From Membranipora membranacea (taxonomy: Eukaryota; Bryozoa; Gymnolaemata; Cheilostomatida; Membraniporidae): DNA of 60,000 nt. Positions 36,101-46,900 of the stretch are shown here, in pieces. The stretch lies in contig OU612067.1 of assembly GCA_914767715.1 (NCBI GenBank), positions 4,714,001-4,774,000 on the forward strand, written 5' to 3'. A program made the translations under genes and the position numbers. The notes under the pieces were generated by a model. That model made no database searches and was not told the DNA's origin. It saw only the letters and a program-made list of their open reading frames with translations. Every line of letters starts with the position of its first letter. Within the stretch, counting starts at the first letter, position 1.

Positions 36101-39100
36101 TTAGTTGGGTATCCAGATAAATCACAGTATGAAAGGTTTTACTATTGTATCTACTGTCATGAGGATATTGCTCACTGTGTTAATGGCTGTGATGCCATAC
36201 AGAGAGCAAGGAGTCACAGGGGCCTTAGCCCATGATAATATTCAAAATTGTATTGTGCTAACCTAAATTATTAACCATCCTTTTGTAAGCCTCTATAAAT
36301 AAATAAATAAGCAATCACTACTAGTATGCCTACCTGTAAATATGAGAGCACTACATAGTAAATCTTTTGATTGTATGACTAAACAGAGAGACATTGCGAC
36401 AACACAAACCATCACAAACCAACACAATTATGAGATTATGTTGACTCAATCTTGTCACCAAACAATAGCGTGTGCTCCTGTTTTTAAAAACAATTTTAAT
36501 TAGCCACACAATTAGATATTTTATTGTGAATAGCAACACATGATAACACTCTATGAGAAGAATGCTGTGTGTACAGCCTCTGCTTACAATTGATATTGCT
36601 AGCATAATGAATTTCTCTGTGTTAAACACTTTCCAGCTCCTATCTCAATTTTAACTGATGAATCCCTATGCTCAGTGCCAAGATATGCACATATTTTGGT
36701 AACCTTCCATTTATCATAATAGTTAGATTGCAATTCGGTATTCATAGATCAGCTTCTTGCTATAATCTGTAATCAAAGAGAAACCCATGCATCCCAATTG
36801 ACAAGCCCTCGGGGCTAACAAAACCCATGACCTCCAACGCATGCGCGCTGTGCGACTGACACTCTAACGTATGTCACCAACTCTTAAATCCATCTCATTC
36901 TTGATAGCACGCTTTCTGCATCAAACAATCGAAGCTAATAAGATATAATCTATTTTAACCACAATTTCTAAATTGAAAGATTCATACCCGTTTGTGTTGA
37001 CTAAATAAGCCATCACAAAATTACAAAGAAGATCTTTCCGAACCCACAGAGTCAGTATATTTTGGAGGCATGTGTCATGTGAGATTATAATAATAATAAT
37101 AGCCATTCGCATCATGGTTGCACTAGTCTAAGTGCCCAGACTCCAAGGTGCAGGTAGTTACTTGCGCAAACTATTATAGTTTGCGCAAGCAACTCCCTGC
37201 GCCTTGGAGTCTGAGCACTTAGACTATGGTTGCACTAGCTTGCCATGCACTTCTAGTAGCTTGATTCAGGAGGCTCTACTGGTCGTGGAGCAAGTCGATT
37301 GAATAATATAAAACTCAAGCACTTTCTAGACGATCAAGTGTTTGACAAAGGTGAAAAAACCTATATATACATGAAATTACAACTAAACTACACATGAATA
37401 AAAATTTTGTTGAAATATTAATCATTGAAATAAGATGGGAAACCAATCAAGACCATTTGTGCCTAAGACTTATTTCCACATTTGAAGTTGAATGATGAGA
37501 TTTCCTTACTGAATTCGAATCATTTAATTCATGATCAGAATATTTTGTAAAATGTAGTATTAACAATTTATAATCTTTGGTAATCACAGTATTAGGCTAC
37601 CAGTAGCAGATTATAATTGTACTTGTTGCGTTTGGGACCTAGGATTATTGTGCCTCATACATCAATTAAATTGAAAGCTTGTTATAGAAGAGGCTTTGTT
37701 TAGACAAAGAGAGTATATCAAAGGCTAAGGTCTCTGGTGTATTGCGCAATCGTAAGCACACATCAGGCATACTTTCAAAAAACAGATATACATGTTACAT
37801 TTTGCTTGCATGCAACTTACAATGATGCAAAAATCGGCATATCTGGACAGCCCTATTCTGAGTAACCAAAAGAAATTTGGAAGTAATCGGACTATTGGAA
37901 GTAGGTGTGCGATACATTACTTTGATAGTAACAGCTGTTTTTTGTAGATTTCTTTGAGAAATAATATTTTTTTAAATATCATTGTGGCTCATTGGGTTTA
38001 TATTGGTATAATACATAATTATATGTGGGTTTAGTTCACCCATGTCAAATACACTTCCCTAGAGTGAAGTTCAAAGTTTGGTCAGGAGGAGATAATCACC
38101 AAAATCAGCCAATACTTTTAATGAACTGAGTGTGCCAGCTGTGACGCACATCACACTAAATTACACTCTGCACATAATCGTCATACTGATAAACACAAAT
38201 ATCATAATTAAAAAGTCAAAACTATTATGGACTGGTTGAATGTTGAGTGTTTGTGACACTAAATATCTTTATTTCCTCCCTTTCATAGTAATGTTATATC
38301 TGTAAACGTATAATTACTCTAGACTGGAAACTACAGGCTTGAAAGCGTCCTTCCTAATTCAGTGCATTCCTCACGATACACAACAACGCTGTGCTATCCA
38401 CTTTTTGTAGGATGACATTGTTTATGAAAGCAGGTGAGTGGAGCTTGTCTCGATCTAAAACAATTATACCGGCAGCATGGACAGAATGGTGTCAAATTTC
38501 AGGGTGGCAAATGAAACATAGACTGTTCCAATATGTAAAAAATTGTCAATGCCAACCATTTTACCACTTGGGTATTCTGCCACCAAAAGCAAGGCCACAG
38601 TATATCAGCGTAAGAAGAATCTGAATGCGTCATACATTGAGCCATCTCAACTACAGTACACTGCAGTGGATAGCCAAGGCTAATGGGCTCACATTTAGAT
38701 TGAACCAGATGAAAAAAAAATATACATTGGCTTAGAAGGTGTTCAAAAGTTTCCGTAGATGGATACAAGGCCAGCTCAGCGAAAGTGTACATAGAGCAAA
38801 TCACAGGTATGACCACGGGCTCATTGTTAATAGATTTACTATAGAGAAAAAAAAGTTAAATACGAGTCGAGTTTCGAGAACAACACATTGGTGTTATCAA
38901 CTGGCACACTGATGATCTTTATAGCCATCAGTATGCAAATTCATTTGAATTTTGACAGAAAGTAAACAAAATTGACTTATATACCATTACCAATTCAGCT
39001 GCCATTAAAAGCTCTCAAGCCATTTCTGCTGACAACAAGCACAGGAAAAAAAGGGGATGCAGATATGTCTGTCCATTGGACACCGTTGGACACAGCTCCC

Positions 39101-40053
39101 ATCATCAAAGGAAAAAAACTTGTTACATAGATTTCTTTTTTAAACGCTTATTGACAAGCAATCTTCATCATTGAAATGATGTTCTTCCGAGTGTGCCAAG
39201 ACCAAACAATAATAAACAAATATGGAATAAATAAATAAAGAAGAAATATGGAAGATAAAGACTAACAATGAAAATGATCTGTGATGATGTCTTAGACATG
39301 AATAGATTATTTTTGTTGCAAAAACGGGCTTTACTCATTATCTCCAGTGTGCATTACATTCCATATTATCTCATTCCAACCGAATCCATTACACAATCAT
39401 TACAACTCCTACCTCTTCCTAAGCTTGTTTGTCACTTCACTTTTTGCGCATAAGATAAACAATTTTTTGACACATCCATTTATTTATAGAGAATTTAAAA
39501 ACACTACCAAGTTCAATTTTCGTGATAAACATTTACTTTTTTATCATACTGACAATCTAAGAGATAAAGTTTCTGCTACATACAATTCTTTACCATTACT
39601 TTTGAGAGAAAACAATTCTGCAAAACATTGCGAATGAGATGACTTTGGTTGCCAATAAACATATATATATATGAAATACATAAATGCATGTTGTCGGAAT
39701 GACTTTAAATTTTTTGCAGACCTGATCTGTTGCGGAAGGCTATTGAATATAATGGAAAGATTACAAAGAAAATTGTTTGATGGAGGTTTCAGATAATGCA
39801 TGTCTCTTATCTGAAAGCGATGTATAGTAAATGAAAACTGCTCACATATATAACCTGGAGCCAAAGTATTAAGTATTTTATAGCCATAAATGGTAGAGAA
39901 ATAATAATTACTACAACTGTACATACCTCCATCCACATACTCTCTCTGTCTCACATCAGCCTCAGTTTTCCCGTCTTCTTCATCTCCAGGTACTGAGCTT
40001 AGATCTCTACCCCGAGAGGAAAAATTCTCAACACTTGAGTCAGGAGAAGACAT
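30139..40053 (-). CDS. SLC16 monocarboxylate transporter-like protein, 525 aa
   Basis: Six exons: 39927-40053, 32764-32931, 32094-32237, 30910-31770, 30620-30745, 30139-30290. The phases are the same as in the paralogue at 13312-18016. The product has 525 residues; nearly all the length difference (14 residues) is in the central cytoplasmic loop. It shares the DGGYGW signature at the exon 1/2 junction, the Asp-Lys-Arg-Ser-Gly segment and the TM8 arginine (Arg380, with Asn376 four residues before). It differs in its C-terminal tail, which is Lys-rich here (KKKCKKQ) and Cys/Glu-containing in the paralogue. Intron 1 is 7 kb long and filled with transposon debris. The frame is open throughout, so both copies look functional. 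The substrate is unknown. Confidence 0.9.
32932..34566. other. SLC16 intron 1, left part
   Basis: AT-rich intron sequence without a recognised element. Confidence 0.4.
34574..35932. mobile_element. Non-autonomous hAT-like DNA transposon
   Basis: Perfect 11-bp terminal inverted repeats: CAGGGCTCTCA at 34574-34584 and TGAGAGCCCTG at 35922-35932. They are flanked by the direct repeat GTAATAT at 34567-34573 and 35933-35939, seven matching bases where hAT elements make eight. CTGAG-containing words cluster near both ends (near 34601 and 35866-35917). No transposase frame is present. A reverse transcriptase piece lies inside. The hAT assignment rests on the CAGGG start and target-site size. Confidence 0.7.
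34680..34985 (+). pseudogene. Reverse transcriptase C-terminal fragment within the hAT-like element
   Basis: The frame reads VKYLGFEDYVQ, then KASQRMYVVKKM, then FVVSLLMYCLPVLHTSI, which is the usual order in the C-terminal part of non-LTR polymerases. It is about 100 residues long and has neither the catalytic domain nor the tail. It lies between the two terminal inverted repeats and may have been carried along with the element. Confidence 0.65.
35940..37113. other. SLC16 intron 1, middle part
   Basis: No element or exon recognised. Confidence 0.35.
37114..37238. mobile_element. 99-bp hairpin MITE with 13-bp direct repeats
   Basis: Positions 37127-37225 fold into a near-perfect hairpin (arms about 37127-37174 and 37175-37225). 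The 13-base ATGGTTGCACTAG occurs directly on both sides at 37114-37126 and 37226-37238. The repeats look like a target-site duplication, though 13 bases is longer than common DNA transposons make. Few arm mismatches suggest a young insertion. Confidence 0.75.
37239..39119. other. SLC16 intron 1, right part
   Basis: No gene recognised. Short overlapping frames near 38391-38816 on both strands lack motifs. Confidence 0.35.
39120..39905 (-). mobile_element. Non-LTR retrotransposon fragment, split by an insertion
   Basis: The minus-strand frame at about 39690-39900 reads YKILNTLAPGYICEQF, then FNSLPQQIRSAKNLKSF, the typical C-terminus of a non-LTR polymerase. Its 3' UTR block lies apart at about 39140-39199 and matches that of the element at 1015-1205. 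The two parts are separated by a plus-strand retrotransposon fragment (39262-39672), so this is the older, interrupted insertion. It lies immediately beside SLC16 exon 1 (39927-40053). Confidence 0.7.
39262..39672 (+). mobile_element. Nested non-LTR retrotransposon fragment
   Basis: The reading frame at 39268-39455 has LFLLQKRALLIISSVHY. After a one-base shift near 39450 it continues as HKINNFLTHPFIYREF and NSLPLLLREN, a polymerase C-terminus of another family. It ends at AATAAACATATATATATATG, where the older minus-strand element resumes. Only the 3' end was inserted, as expected of 5'-truncated retrotransposition. Confidence 0.6.
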
Positions 40054-40966
40054 TTTTTATACTGACTGCGTGATTTACAAATCATCAATATTTTTTCTAT
40101 TCACATGACAAGATAAATGCAGTGATTATAGGCTAGCGCAAGTATTAATACTCTACTCTCATCGTTTATCTCCATGTGATCATCTACAGACGGGTTAAGC
40201 ATAAATAGAAATAGTGGATATAGCTTTTCAATCAGAAATAAACAACTTACGATAATTGACTTTTACGGTAAGCCTGATTAGAGGGCACTTGAGGCAAAGG
40301 CCTCTAATTCATATTATGTGGGCCCAATTTCGACTTGACGCTCCCTTTCATATTCATCAAATGCTAAGAAGATTCAGATTCTCTCTATAAGACACCTTGT
40401 AGTGGCTCTTTCCCTGATGTTGAGAGGCAATGAATGTGCTTAGAGTGTATTTTGAAGAGGGTTTGTCTACACAGATATTATTATTGACGTGAATGAGACA
40501 AATTTCACTAATTCAGGTGTTTATAAGATTCTCTTCAAGTCTCACTTGAACAGCACTTCAAATTTAAAGTGAGATGACACAATACATCTGATTACGTATC
40601 GTTGTCTCTGCCGTGTTTATTTCAGTGTAAGTAAATAACGCCTGCTAGCAATATCACGTTTAACATGCTAGATATCGATTTCTACCATAAGCATCTATGA
40701 AATTAATAAATTACAGCATTTTTTAACAACATTGAGATTAGGGGACAACATATGAAGAAATACTTTACTTGCCATCCAAGAGCCTTGACTTTACATTCAT
40801 TTTTAAATTTGTCTTCATTATTCATCAAAATCCCAGTGTTAGACCAAAATCCTTCTAGCCTCGGCTCCTTCCAGACCCATAGTCATATGATGTCACAGAA
40901 CTATAAGCACAGCACCATCAGTAATGGTGATGTAACCATGAACCTGCTAAACTTATCTACATCTAT
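40054..40966. other. Intergenic stretch between SLC16 and the receptor gene
   Basis: It holds the 5' flank of the SLC16 gene (start 40053) and the 3' UTR of the receptor gene (stop 40967). A minus-strand AATAAA at 40616-40621 lies about 350 bases past the receptor stop and may be its polyadenylation signal. Confidence 0.45.
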
Positions 40967-43900
40967 CTAAACCCAAGTATCATCAGCACAATGCTCAGTG
41001 TTATCTATAACTTCATCGCTGACATCAGCTGCTGCTGCCGGCGTGACGTGAGTGTTCGTCTCAGGAAGTCTGACGTTTCTCTGATTGGATTCCGTCATCA
41101 GCTGTCTGATATATCTGAATATAATAAATACAACTAGACAACCAATTCAATAAGGCAATCGCCTCAGGATTAAAATAAACTTGTGTTGATTAGAAATAAA
41201 ATATGGTACAACATCAAAAAGGAACAACAAAGTTATATATTATGTAGCTGTACTGTAGTAACGACATACCAAGTTATCTTAAATGATGTCGGACAAAGTA
41301 TTCAATATTATTATCTGAGTTTCTTTCAAAAGTGAGTAACATTCCTCACAATATAACAGCATGCTCTCATTGGTTCGTATTTTGTTATTACTATCATACT
41401 ATCCCCAATATCTGACCCCTCTGAGCAGTTTAGAGAAAACTATTTGCCATCACTGATAGACCATCTTGGTTTGTGCCTCACGGCTTCCCAAAACAGTGTT
41501 TCTATTATCATTATCTCATTCCAATACAAGGGTCCCATTGTGTTCAAAATGAAGTCAATTCTGTATTATGTAATCTTTTTTCTGTTCCACTTTTGATCTG
41601 AAACAGTTGTCCCAATGTCCCATTCAATCACTAGATCAAACCTTGTTTGGGAGGAGTGGGTAACAAATATCGATGATTTATGATTAATTATGGACATTGA
41701 TATCCTTACCCAGCTAATACTGTTTGTAGGTTAGGTAGGTTTTCCTCTATTAATTCTCTAGTGGCATCACTGGGACAGCCCATCGTCTCGGCAGCTAGCA
41801 TAGCTACAATAATAATATAAATATAAATAACATATAACATATAACTTAAAAATGTAACTAAAAACTCTAGATATTATCCTATATAATCTGTAAACTTGAT
41901 GTATATATAAATTCTGACCAGAATCAATTGTTTGTTACCTCTTCAAAGATCTCTTCGACAGAAATTTCTTTAAATCCATAATTTACTAGTATATAATTCC
42001 AATATTTAGGTGACTTTCAGCAATTATGACACACTAAATTTCATGTTGTATGGTAATTGTATATAAACTACGGAAAAGAAAAACTGAAGGATTTTCAAAT
42101 CCTAAGCTGCATCCATTGACATAGATTTTTGAATGCGATCTTATGATGTGCCTTTTATTTTTGTAAGCCTTTTCGGATGAAAAGCTACCAATTAAACAAA
42201 CAAACAAACAGTATGCCTACCTTGTTCTAGTAATAAAGATCTCATTGTCGGATTACCAGAAATTTGGCCCGTAGACTGAGTCCCATGAATCTCCTGGGAA
42301 GACCTTCTGCATTCTCTAGCCTCTGAACCAAGGTATGAGGATTCTTCAGAGCCAGGCTTTACCCTATCACCCATGTTTGGTTGTGACTTAGACTTTCCTC
42401 GAGATTTGAATGACAAGAACTTTGTACTGGCAGCTTGGATAACTGTTGTGATGTCATCGGTCTCAGTGACATGGATAGCAGGTACCATCATGTCATCGTA
42501 GGTAGCGTGTACGTCAGCCTATAGAAAATACAAGCCCCACACCCATTCAATTCATCATGACAATAGGAGATCAAAATATCCTGATGGGCTGTTTTACAGG
42601 GTTTTGAGCCTCATGGCTTCTACTAACATTCTACTACCCTATGTTATCCTACAGGAAAAAAATGTGCACTGTATCACCACTCTGCTTGCAGGATAGCCTT
42701 GAGACATAGTCTATCTCTGCAGCACAGCAGTGGTGGCGCTGCCTTCCATCAAGAAAGGCAACTCCCAGGGTTCAAGGTTATGAGATATCAAAACCAGTGT
42801 TCCATTTAGGCCCAAATATTTCCAAATTATGGGTTTCAATTGTTTTCCCAATTTTGGTACTCAGACTAGGTGAATTAGTTCAAGCCCTATGCTGCAGAGA
42901 CGAACGTATGCCTCAACAGTTCGCACATGCGCAGACTGCTGTATCACAGCAAGGAGGAATAGACATCTTGATCACAGTAACATAGCACATTATTGTTTAA
43001 TTTACAGATTCGAAAATTAATTTGGGAGATTAACAATATGCGTGTAAAAACTTAAAATTAATGGTTTTGCAGATGTCTCAGAAAAAAACAGATGACGTAT
43101 AAAGCAAATTCCCAATTAGGAGTGTAATAGCAAAATGCAAGTTATGACTAAAAAATCAACAGGGAGGAGATTTATAGATTTTATTTGACCACCTACCTTA
43201 ACAGTTATCTCCTCTTGATTAGATGTGAGTGAGCTTCTCTGTGAGTTGTCTCCCTCGTATTCTGTACCACATACAGAGGGCGCTGTATCATCAGCCTGAG
43301 TATCTTGATTTGAGTTTGATATTAGGGAGCTGCGCTGTGAACACCCCTCATACTCTGTACCGATTATAGATGGAGCTTGGGCATTTTCCTCAGGGTTATA
43401 GTCTGTGTTCAGACTAGTACGAGATATGATGGAATCCCTGCGTCTACCCTTATGCTTTGTATTGATAAATCCCTGTCAATCAATAGTAATCACAAACATA
43501 ACTTCACCAATGAAGTCCCTCATTGACTTCACCTAGCTTTCTCATAATGATTTCTTGTCAGTTAAATTATACTACATAACTCAAACCAGAAAGTTGTCCA
43601 AATACTCTCAAATTCTTTTTGAACAAGAAGCTCAGCCCTTAATTTGTCTTTTTTGTCTATTTTTCTATTACTTTATTGGCATAATTTTCATTTTCAAAGA
43701 ATGTTTTACAATATTAGCCATGAAACAAAAAAAACAAAAATACTTGCCATGAATCTGTTTATATGTATAGTATAGTATACTACCTGTAGGTATTTGGCAT
43801 ATTTTGGAGTTATAGTTTTATAAGATGATGTGTTGGTTAGTATCGGTTCCGACTTGCTCCTCCATATCTGCTCGGCCTGCAATGTGAGCGCTGATTGAGA

Positions 43901-46900
43901 AAACTGAAATTTTGTTATGCTACAGATTCAAGTTCGATGAACATGTATTGAAAGCAATAAACTCTGAATCATTTGCTATCACATCGATTGCTTGGTAGTA
44001 ACAATATAAAACTGAGACCAAAGTTGCATGTGTCAATCATCTATGTATTTTAAACTTTGCTATATCAATATTAAAGCTGCGGCCTGAACGAACCTTTGTG
44101 AGGGTATCAAGACAACTGCAAATGGAACAACTCAGATAGAAACACTGTAGCCTTATTTTCCGTTTGAGATTTGAGTCTGGATATGATAAGGTATGATACG
44201 ATACTAAAAGGGACATGATTATTACCTGATCTGAGGAGCAGCTGATCTCCTCCACTATAGACAGGTTATGTCTGCTCCACATATCCGTAGAGGTAGTCGT
44301 CTCACTCGGCGGTACGTCGTCTGACTCCAGAGAATCAAACAGCGTGTCCAGTGCTAGAGAGGACAGAGTAGAGTTTGACTTCATGGATGACTTATCTGTA
44401 AAGTTGTAATTTGGAAACATGTAAATAATGTTCAGTTGGTTATCAGATGTTAGCCTGGTCCCAACCATGAGCCTGGCATTAAATTTCAGAAAGAAAACAT
44501 TCACAACATAACAACATATTATGTTATCAGTGTGGAGAATCAAGAAATAAATAAAGCATAAATTCAGAAACAGAAATTGTGTCAAAAAATCTGGAATGTA
44601 GTTTTGTCCCAAAAATACCTGTTTGTGTAGACTGAGGTATTCCGGCCTGTAGTTTGGTATCCTTATATAGGGATACGACATCGGGCCGACTATCATTAAA
44701 TCTCACAGATTCGTCAGGAGAGTCCAACAGTCCATTACTGGTCTTCTAGAAGAAAATATTACAATCACCGTACAATGGGATTTAATTTCAATGTAATAAT
44801 ATTCATATAACAAAATTTGCTTCATAAATGCTATTCGACGTGAGAGGATAGATATGACCATTCAGAGATATTTGTGGCTATATAATTAAGTATGAACTAA
44901 TGTAAGGCATGGTTGCAAATCGATCAATATCCAATCCTGACACAAATGTTTATCTGGATTGATTGGTAGATAAATATTACAATGGCCAAAAAAACAACAA
45001 TGAGCTGGAGAAAGATCTGATATAAAGAGGAAGTTCCTTGTAAGGTAGAAATGGCAGTTTATCATAATCTCCCAATTGATTGGCTAGAATGAAACATCAT
45101 GACACACCTGATAGAGTTTCCTGACAGCAGGAGCTGAGGCACATCCTCTGTTTATCACAGGCTGACGCTGTGTCACAAGTCTGCTGTTATCCTGAGACCC
45201 AATCTGGTCATGTGACTTGTGGTTTGTCACATGACCAGAGAGAAGGCAACTATCACTACTTGCTTTCTGTAATCTGGCTTCATCAGTTGTTGGCTTCAGG
45301 CTAACGCAAAAAGAGACGATTGTGTATATCATCCAAAATAGCTCAAAAAGGTGTAATTATTGTTTCTAAATGCTTTTGAATGACCCGTATACTAAACAGA
45401 ATATATCTTTTTTTAACAGGGATGGACATGTTTTTAAAGGTTGCATATAAGGCTGAGATGAGATAGGATAAGTATGGATAATATTGTTGACATCAAAAGG
45501 CAGAATTGTTAGATGTCGCCATGATTAGGTTGACCTTGTATGATTTGTTATAATGCAGCCATTGCACAAAAAAGACTTTGCGCAATCATTGTGGTTCTGT
45601 GTCATTGAGCAGGACAGTCACAGTAAGCAGTAAGTTACTTTCAGAAAAAGACTTACCTATTTGCGAAACTTGGAGGCATTGACTGTACAAAGTCCATATT
45701 TTCTCTTCTCTCGTTACACATACCACCCATATGTGTCCCAGCTGGTGGATATCGCTCCATGGTCGGGGTTGCTGAGTGTTGTGCACTATAGACAGGAGCG
45801 GGGGCAGGGATGGGTGAAGGGTTGAACACTATCTGTATATTCTGTATCTGCTGGGTGGAGTTAGGGTTGATACTCAGACAGAGAGTCTTGTAGGCAGATA
45901 CAGATGAGTCGGGATCCTGAATCAGTGTCACCACAATACCCTCAGTAGGTGAACCTTTGTATGAGACAGAACAACATAACGTTTAAGTTTCTTAAATTAA
46001 ACAGCTACCAATTTACAAGAGTTCCCTTGATTCATTTTTCAATTTTTTCAGCAAGAAATTGTATTTTGTTGTTGTAGAACTTGCGAGAACAAAAGGGAAG
46101 GGGGGACTGGAATTTCCCATATGCTATATAGGAATATTAATTTGAACTGCTGTTGAATTATGATTGCTCCATAAATGATCATTCCTGAGATCGACCATTC
46201 ACATGTGTGTTTTGTCTAAAGAAGGACTTCTTGGTTTGATAAGTTTATTCACCAGCGTTATTGATGAACTGCGGAGTGGGACTAGCGATTCTCTCTCTCG
46301 ACCTTCTGGGAGACAATCTCTCATCTCTTGCACACAGTGAGTTTGTGTTACTGTCAGGAGAACGATCTGATTGGCTATTACCACTTAGCTTTCTCTTACT
46401 GTTTTTCTTTATGGGTGGTACAATGTAGTAGTTGTCATCTTCTGGGCTCTCAGACCTCCCATGTGGTGACACTTCTCCTGTAACAAAATGTTTAATCTTA
46501 AGTCAAAGCATCATGGAGGAGATCACCATCTCATAATCAGGATGCCAAGATGTCAAGATGATGGAATGGTCAGTTGAATTTCGCATTGTAGCCACAAGAA
46601 GTCTGACCTTCTGTAAAAAGATCTGAGCTGGTCATCCCATGTGAAATTCCTGTCAGGTGAACTACGCAAAATTAGCAATAACATAAAACACTTTTTAAAT
46701 GCAACAAAATAAGATGGCTTACCAGGAGAATGTATGAGAGGTAGTGTGGAGCTTGCACTGTCCACAGTAAGACCACACACATTGGACAGGCCGCCAGCGC
46801 TTGACTTTCTTGAATCTTGTAGAGTTGAGTTAGCAGAGGAAGTGCCATCGAATGAAGCGTTTCTAACCTGTGGATTGTAAATATTATAATGAACAAAGAG

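Noticed and set aside
44037-44696. 219-codon minus-strand frame as a single exon
   Set aside because: Good splice sites divide it: only 44226-44395 is exon 18 of the receptor; the rest of the frame is intron read-through.
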